Below, one piece after another: positions 57,624 to 64,000 of a stretch of 64,000 nt of DNA. Each line of letters opens with the position of its first letter. Positions within the stretch are counted from its first letter, which is position 1. Both the position numbers and the translations under genes were made by a program. The DNA comes from Fennellomyces sp. T-0311 (taxonomy: Eukaryota > Mucoromycota > Mucoromycetes > Mucorales > Lichtheimiaceae), in the NCBI GenBank assembly GCA_025266875.1, contig JALLLT010000007.1:248001-312000 (forward strand), in the 5' to 3' direction. The notes under the pieces were generated by a model. It saw nothing but the letters and a program-made list of their open reading frames with translations, did no database searches and was not told where the DNA came from.

Positions 57624-58631
57624 ATGGCTGGGCGTTTCATTCCACGATCAACATTTCATTACGATCGCGTGATAAACTGGTTTCCAGGCCACATGGCCAA
57701 GGGCCTACGCGTTATTTCTGAACGACTCAACTCGGTCGATCTTGTCGTGGAAGTACGAGACGCGCGCATACCAGTTTCGTCTGTCAATCCCAATTTCGAA
57801 AAGGTCGTTGGCAGGAAAAAACGAATGATTATTTATAACAAAGCGGATCTTGCCGATCCGCGTACAGAACAACCAGTAACACAAGCACTTGCTGAACACA
57901 ACCCAAACACGCCTGTGCTTTTCACAAGTTGTCATACACGCAGACATATTCAGTCTATTCTTCAGTACGCCGCCGCACTCGCGGATCCAATTCCGCAAGT
58001 CAACCTTATGATTGTTGGTATGCCCAACGTTGGCAAGTCGTCACTATTAAATGCATTACGACACGTGGGCGTTGGCAAGGGCAAGGCTGCGGCAACAGGA
58101 AACCAGCCAGGCGTGACCCGATCAGTCGTCGGCACGGTCAAAGTATTGGAGCATCCAGCAATTTATTTGATCGACACGCCTGGCGTCATGGTGCCTCACT
58201 TGGCTGATCCCGTGCGCAGTCTCAGGGTCGCGCTGACAGGTGGAATTCGGGATCATTTGGCAGACGAGCAGATCATGGCGGATTATCTCCTATACGAACT
58301 CAACAAGCGAAATGCCTACGACGCCTACACTTCTTATTACAAGATAGATCCAACGAACGATGTCAATGTGCTGCTGGATGCAGTAGCAAGAAGAATCGGT
58401 GCCATTGTCAAGGGAGGCGAGTTAGACCCGACTATGGCGAGCAAGTTTCTGCTGAAGCAGTACAGACAAGGCAAGCTCGGACGCTACACCTTGGATGACA
58501 CCAGCCCTGAGGCGTTGGATGCATTTTTTGAGCAAGTGAAATCTCCGGGCGTGGAATTGAGCCGGCGGCAGGAAAAAAAGCTGGCCAAGCTGGCGCAGAG
58601 GAAGGAACAGCGACGGAAAAAGGACGCGTGA
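57624..58631 (+). CDS. MTG1: Mitochondrial ribosome-associated GTPase 1
   Basis: Circularly permuted GTPase of the YlqF/MTG1 family, needed for late assembly of the mitochondrial large ribosomal subunit. Single exon, 335 residues. The permuted order is visible: G4 NKADL (72-76), G5-like SCHTR near 102, G1 GMPNVGKSS (132-140), G2 threonine in PGVTR (162-166) and G3 DTPG (184-187). The N-terminal WFPGHM is a family hallmark. The C-terminus is Lys/Arg-rich (KKLAKLAQRKEQRRKKDA). The first ATG gives a short basic N-terminus compatible with mitochondrial import. Confidence 0.93.
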   Translation: MAGRFIPRSTFHYDRVINWFPGHMAKGLRVISERLNSVDLVVEVRDARIPVSSVNPNFEKVVGRKKRMIIYNKADLADPRTEQPVTQALAEHNPNTPVLFTSCHTRRHIQSILQYAAALADPIPQVNLMIVGMPNVGKSSLLNALRHVGVGKGKAAATGNQPGVTRSVVGTVKVLEHPAIYLIDTPGVMVPHLADPVRSLRVALTGGIRDHLADEQIMADYLLYELNKRNAYDAYTSYYKIDPTNDVNVLLDAVARRIGAIVKGGELDPTMASKFLLKQYRQGKLGRYTLDDTSPEALDAFFEQVKSPGVELSRRQEKKLAKLAQRKEQRRKKDA

Positions 58632-59030
58632 ATTCCTTATATACCCATGAAGAGGTGGATGGCGTAGGAGGCGACGCGTGGATTGTGTTTCAAAGAGCCG
58701 GGTGCGGTTAGGGGGATGCGTCTCCTCGCTCATAAGTTAGAATTTGTTCTTCGTTGTATGATATTTGACACATGAAAGAGAAATTGTACATACCTCCCTA
58801 CATTTATTAAGGATGCATTAGGGAATCGTGAGATCAACAGCGGGTATTACTGTTACCCTCCTTGGGGCTTACTCCTGACAAATTCAATAGAGGACCATTT
58901 TCATTCGAACGTTGGTATATCAACCACAAACATACCAGAGGGTTTTTAAAATATCCTTTTTTTCTCTCTCTTTCGCACACTATTCCCTTCCTTTCGTTCA
59001 GCCCCCCTTCCTCTCTTTATTTTTACGAGT
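58632..59030. promoter_or_regulatory. Intergenic region upstream of the CotH gene
   Basis: About 400 bp with a pyrimidine-rich stretch (58958-59020) just before ATG 59031, as expected for a fungal promoter or leader. No defined element could be named. Confidence 0.4.
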
Positions 59031-61066
59031 ATGCGTGTTGCTTATGCCATTGCAGCACTGGTTTCCATGGCCTGCGTCGATGCGGCCACTTTTAGAGTCA
59101 TAGCACCGGGCGCAAAGAGCAGCGTACAGGTCTCCATCCGCGGCCAACGCTCCAAACTCACAGCCCAAGATCCCGACGTACCTTACTTTACAGGCGAAGC
59201 GAGCTGCAATGGCTCGTGTCCATACAAAGTACGTCTTTTCCATTTTAGTATATACTTTTGCATCTAAACTTGTATGTCTAGTACGTTGTGGATGGTGTCG
59301 AAGAGACCTTCGAACGCACACTCAATGGCGATATGACGCTCAACGATATATTTCAGCGACAGATCACCTATGCGTCCTTGCCACCCCTTCCACATCCTAT
59401 CAAAAATGTAGGTTGTCCTGCTACTGTAACGAAAAAAAAAGAAGCCACAACTCATCCAACTGGAATAGAACCCTTGGACTCGCGGTGGACCCAAAGGCTC
59501 CATCTGGGACGATCAATACGTACCATCCATCTTTATTCACGGCGACCAGACAGAAATCGAAAATATTATCAGAAACGTACCAAAGGAAAATACCATGGTA
59601 AAGTTCACCATTATCGGACCTGACCAGGCGTGGACAGTCGAAAACTGCACTTTCCGTATCCATGGTGCAGGAAAGAGTCGAAACAATGCCAAGCAGAGTT
59701 GGGAGTGGTCCTTGCCAGAGGGCAAATATATCGACAACCGTAATTGGTTCAAGATTCGCCATATGGAAGAGGATCCAACGCAAATGCGCGAGAAGCTCTA
59801 TTCAGACGTTTTGGGAGCACTCGATACGTATGCAAACCGTGCCAACATGGTCCGACTGTTTATGAACGGTCTTGGATTTGGCACGTTCAACATGCTCGAT
59901 GACGTTATCCAGTACTCGTATATCAACGCAATGTGGTATGACGGCAAGCCTCCTCGTGAGATGGGTCCTCTCTATGATGGTGCATCAGGTGCGGATTTCA
60001 AATACTATGCCGACAGCGAACACTACGAGGAGTCATGGAAACCCAACAAGGACAGTCCAGAAGAACATGACCCTATCATTGACTTTACAGACGAATTCCA
60101 ATATTTGGACACGACTGATGATGCCGAGATTGAAAAGTTCAACCAAAAGTTCAACATTGACCAATTCTTGCGTTTCATGGTGGTCGAATACCTCACTGCA
60201 GACTGGGACGGATACTGGATGGAGCAAACCAATATTGGCGCGTATTGCGATCCCACAGAAAACGATCGCTGGTACTTCCTCGGCCAGGACTTTGATGCAA
60301 CATTTGGCGTCAACCTTGTAACACCCGAGGAACGTGAAGACTTTGTCAAGATTTCATACAAGGAGTATCCCAAACGTTATCCTGATTCTGTCATGATCAA
60401 TCGCCTTTTGGAAAACCACAAGATCCGCCAAACGTTCGAGACTTACTTGAAAGACACCGTCAAAATTCTGTTCAACGACCAAACATTATCACGCCGCGTC
60501 ATCGCGTACCACGACTTTATTGCACCTGACTTGAGATGGGACCGCAGCATCAAGCAGCTCTCGCCCGGCACCAACTTTGGATGGACCTTTGAACAGACGT
60601 CCGAGAACTTGTATCACAAGGTGAATGCTCCCAATGACAACGGTGGTGGCGCTGACTGGGGCTTGCTTCAATGGTAAGAGTGCATAATCACACAGGACTT
60701 TATTCAATGTGCAACGTTGGCTAACTTGTCTCTAGGATCAAGGCCAAGTCTGCGGCGGTAGCTCAAGAATTCAACCTTACGATTTTGAGCGCATCGGAAG
60801 CATTAGAATACAGCAGACCGTCAGTGGATCCCAGCTTGGCGCAGCATAGCAACCGGCCTCACGAAGCCCTCGATGAAGGTGCACCAGCCGAGGGTGGTAA
60901 CGTTATTGATACGGATGCCCAAGATAACAAGAAGGAGGAGCAGCAGAACACTCCCCAGGAATTCGAAGCAGAGAGTCTCAAGCTCCACGCATCTGCGTCA
61001 ACCGCCAGTGTAATGTCATCCATGGTGCTGGTCATCGCTGGCGCTGCTGCCCTCAACTTTATTTAA
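59031..61066 (+). CDS. CotH-family secreted GPI-anchored kinase-like protein
   Basis: Spore-coat CotH family protein. Bacterial CotH is an atypical secreted kinase; in Mucorales the family is expanded and cell-surface members act in spore wall and host-cell binding. Four exons: 59031-59228, 59282-59407, 59469-60673 and 60736-61066, 619 residues. A signal peptide (MRVAYAIAALVSMACVDA), the kinase-like core with YLTADWDGYW (349-358) and the metal-site GQDFDATFG (380-388), a Glu/Asn-rich linker and a C-terminal GPI-attachment hydrophobic tail (SSMVLVIAGAAALNFI) are all present. All four exons are needed to keep one frame from signal to anchor. Whether this member is adhesive, structural or enzymatic cannot be decided. 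Confidence 0.9.
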
Positions 61067-61145
61067 TAATAGTCTATCTAATATAAACATTAAACAAATT
61101 TATACAACCCGTTTGCGTGCTTTTCTTTTTTTATGCATTCTAGTG

Positions 61146-62477
61146 ATGGACGACATTTATCACTACACGACTGAGGCCGTCCAAGCCAACGACAGCAATT
61201 CCAAACAGTCAGAGCAGGATGACGTGATACTCAATGCATTTAACAGCTTTGGATTCGGACAACGATGGAACAGTCTTGTCGACACTGTGCTGCAACAGGT
61301 ACTTTAGCTGCATCCTTCCCAATGACCAACGCCCTCCAATTCTAATTAATAATCCAAGAGCGAGCAAGTGGTCAATGTCGCTCGGAACGATCTGCAAGAG
61401 TTTGCTCAAGTCTTGCGAGACGATACAACACAGACGGTGGAAAAGATATCCAAAAGCGTGAAGCCCGATGTGAAAGGCAAGAAGCGAGCCACCAATGACG
61501 ATGATGAAGGTATCTGGGGCTACATACGTCAAGCCCAGTTACCTGCTGCCCTACGGTTGCCGGACAATATTGATTTGGGCAAGTTGCGCGAAGAAATGGA
61601 CCAAGGCACTCGGTTTGCAGAGCAGTATTTGCAAAAGTTTGGTGCCGAGGTGATTCAGACCGTCAACAAGCACATTGGCTTGTACGATGATGACGAGGAA
61701 GAGCCAGAAGGTAGACCGAGTACAAGCAGTAACCCGGGCAAGCGCAGTATCTTGTGAGTATCTGATGGGTTACAACGCAACAGGGCTCTCTCGTTTTTTT
61801 CTCACGATAGACATGCATAGTGCAACCAGAAAGGAGCGTCTGTTGGCAGAAATGCGCACGGACCCGGAAACATTCACAGTTAAGGTTCCTTCGGATTCAG
61901 TGGATGTGGAAAAACGGACTGATGAAATTGCACAAACGTTGGATGAGTTCCCAGATCTACGCGAAATGATGGATCGATTAGGTAAGCTCTTTTAGGGCTT
62001 GCAATGTCTATTGGCTCAAACAAAAAAAAAGTCCCAGTGGAAGTGAGCTATGTCTTATTCTGGCAGCGGTACTTCTATCATCATCAAAGGATCGAGCACG
62101 AGGATGAAAAGCGCCAGATTATCGCCAAGGGTAAGGGTTCTTTCGATTCTGTCCAATCACTCCTTAACTTTTTTTGTCTTCCAGGAGCCGAAGATGAAGA
62201 TGAGTTCAAGTGGGACTCGGACGACGAAGATGACGAAGAGGTGACCAGCAAGAATCTATCATCGAAAGACAAAGAAGCACTCGGCAAGAACGAGTCATCT
62301 AAAGGCAAAGATAAACCATCGAAGGACAAGGAGATAGTTCACAAGAGTGAACCAGTACCATCCAAGGATACTGCTGTGCCTAAGACTACTGACGAAACTC
62401 CAAAGGCGGAGGTCGAGGATAAGTCTAAAAAGCAGGAGAAGCCCGCAGATGATGATAGCGATAGCGATTGGGAGTAA
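61146..62477 (+). CDS. BSD-domain protein, Dos2-like
   Basis: Five exons: 61146-61298, 61359-61753, 61821-61981, 62032-62130 and 62185-62477, 366 residues. The central region (TFTVKVPSDSVDVEKRTDEI, then LDEFPDLREMMDRL, then VPVEVSYVLFWQRYFYHHQR) is a BSD domain with the diagnostic FWxRYF. The N-terminus is helical and the C-terminus is a long acidic/Lys-rich tail ending in DDDSDSDWE. In yeast, Dos2 is a poorly characterised BSD protein; other BSD proteins work in TFIIH or trafficking. The acceptor at 61819-61820 was chosen because the nearer AG at 61809-61810 leads straight to a stop. Confidence 0.85.
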
Positions 62478-63771
62478 AATATACGTAATCGCTACTTTCG
62501 ATCCACGATACCAGTAATTTTTTTAAAGAAAAACACAATATTGAAGTATTTATCGACTAAGCATATAATGCACATATTTCTTCCATCTTCGCATCTAATC
62601 GTATCGTACGATATTGACTATCTTTCACAAGCACGTACGCATGTGTAGGTGCTATGTCCTAGCGGAGGGAAAAAATATGACATGTGGTACAACCTTGCAC
62701 CATACTTAGAAGGGGTAAGGCAATTAGCACAGGTCAGCACATGCATGTTGGAATTGATACTACTCGTGAAGTTAATCGTGAGATAACTACTGCTACTTGC
62801 TACATGACTTCTTAGAAGAGCTACTGTGTATATAACAATGATTGCTCAGCGCGCAAAAAAAAGTCAGCAACGCTAGATATATTTCGGTAGGTAATAACTT
62901 CGATGTTATCTGCTTTTGAATTAGTGTTTAGCTCTTGAAAGTTTTGCTTATAGAAAGTTCAACTGCGAATGCGTAGGTAGATAACGGTTGATTTGTAGCA
63001 CGAGCCAAACTTACGGATGCAGATTACGTAGTTTGCCCTGGGAACTGCTACCTACTCGTGAAGGTACTTTCACGCGAGGAGAAGCAGGGGCGGAGAGTTT
63101 GTCAATGACCAACCGTCCTCCTTGAAACCTTGGCAACGAGAGGGATAGATATCCTCGGGAAGTGATATTCAATAGGGCTGGCAAGAGGCCGCAGGGACGA
63201 AGTGAACTGTTGCTCCTTGACGCGGGATTGCTTTTTCACGTCAGTTTGAGTTTTGAGAAGCAATGCAATGGTCCTTGTACTTTCAGTCAGCGCTGTTTAT
63301 GTAATAACCTTTTGCTTAATAGTGGTCGTGGGTTACGGGGTCGCGTCCAGATAAAGACATTACCCCGCTGTGTGACCAGGCTTCGCTTACAGAAATCAAC
63401 AAACTCTTTAGGTAAAATGCCAGGGCTAGCACCATGACAACCGCTTTTTGTTTTGAACTTTTACCTGGCAGCACAATGATGGTAATCCACGGTCAGTCTT
63501 ATCTATCGGAATAACATACGAAGCGTTTCCTTGGGACGGTTGGATTCGCGGAAGTAAGTTTACACGTCTTATGCGATTTTCGTTTGCAAGTGACTGGCGA
63601 CGAAACAGGACGATGAGTGGCTGCAGTCGACCAACAAGATTTCGCTGATCTTGTTCCCCGCATGTGAATTTGTCATAAGCAACTCAGTCCTTTTGTCTCC
63701 AATCCATCATCCATCTCTTTCTTCTTCTTCTTTACTTTTTTTTTCCCTCTTCTCCCCACTCTTCTAAAAAC
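62478..63771. other. 1.3 kb intergenic region
   Basis: No open frame with protein character; the longest (63162-63437) lacks domain and context. A CT-rich tract at 63700-63750 precedes ATG 63772. No tRNA cloverleaf was recognised. Confidence 0.5.
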
Positions 63772-64000
63772 ATGTCCATGCTTGCACGTGGAATGCATTT
63801 GCGTGCTGCCGCCAGACGCTGCGCGTCCAATGCCACCCTTCGACTTGCACGTAACCAACCTACTCTTGTGAAAGGAACACCACGCCTGGCTTCGGTTCGC
63901 TACTTGTCTGCAACCAGCGCGCGCTCTATTTGGATTCCCAATCGCGAGAAGCTCAGCGAGGAAGATCCGCGTCAAATGGAGCAATTCGTTGACGAAACTG
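63772..64000 (+). CDS. 5' part of a mitochondrial protein, possibly ETF-QO
   Basis: An open frame runs off the right edge after 76 codons. The first 50 residues are rich in Arg, Ala, Ser and Leu with no acidic residue (MSMLARGMHLRAAARRCASN and on), a typical mitochondrial presequence. The following SIWIPNREKLSEEDPRQMEQ and FVDET resemble the lead-in to the FAD-binding domain of electron-transfer flavoprotein-ubiquinone oxidoreductase, but the decisive GxGxxG motif lies outside the window. Confidence 0.5.
   Translation, partial: MSMLARGMHLRAAARRCASNATLRLARNQPTLVKGTPRLASVRYLSATSARSIWIPNREKLSEEDPRQMEQFVDET

Noticed and set aside
62478..63771. tRNA or other RNA gene in the long gap
   Set aside because: No cloverleaf or A/B-box pair could be found by eye; a tRNAscan or Rfam search would be decisive.

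Overview
The window is nuclear DNA of a filamentous fungus, most likely an early-diverging one (Mucoromycota, probably Mucorales). The evidence is compact genes cut by many 45-65 bp introns, a CotH-type GPI-anchored spore-coat kinase-like protein, a DDRGK1/UFBP1 homologue (UFMylation is absent from most Dikarya), an ACAD11-type phosphotransferase, and 7-TM, Spp1, Mtg1 and G6PD genes with fungal signatures. The species cannot be named from sequence reading alone.

Layout. (1) 1-3,000: repeat-derived DNA. Bases 1-830 are the upstream flank of a HET-domain gene lying just left of the window. (2) 3,105-14,300: ordinary genes: CGI121 (KEOPS), an APH-family kinase-like gene, a seven-helix membrane protein, the COMPASS subunit Spp1/Cfp1, a Ser-rich protein and a secreted GDSL phospholipase. 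(3) 14,400-28,900 and 39,100-51,500: two arms of a large inverted segmental duplication. Each arm carries two full-length HET-domain genes (A and B on minus, C and D on plus), remnants of HET and PhoD-like phosphatase genes, a short TA-flanked MITE and other decayed pieces. (4) 29,900-38,900, between the arms: an ankyrin protein, DDRGK1, cytochrome b5, a small Cys-rich secreted protein, a DDT/WHIM-type chromatin protein, a Fanzor/TnpB-like remnant and a coiled-coil pseudogene. (5) 51,900-64,000: weak membrane-protein candidates, a helical protein, glucose-6-phosphate dehydrogenase, the mitochondrial GTPase Mtg1, a CotH protein, a BSD-domain protein and the start of a mitochondrial protein, possibly ETF-ubiquinone oxidoreductase.

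The most unusual object is the HET array. The four intact paralogues are mosaics. Their N-terminal variable stretch groups A with C and B with D. The middle groups A with B and C with D; A and B are almost identical over about 350 bp. The C-terminus groups A with D and B with C. This is what repeated ectopic gene conversion inside a palindromic array would give. Every copy's upstream flank also holds a short decayed piece of HET coding sequence in inverted orientation. The array looks like an actively recombining, possibly self/non-self or immune-type HET locus. That function is inference; the structure is read directly from the sequence.

All exon boundaries were derived by hand from GT-AG (sometimes GC-AG) sites, reading-frame continuity and family knowledge. 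No transcript or database check was possible.
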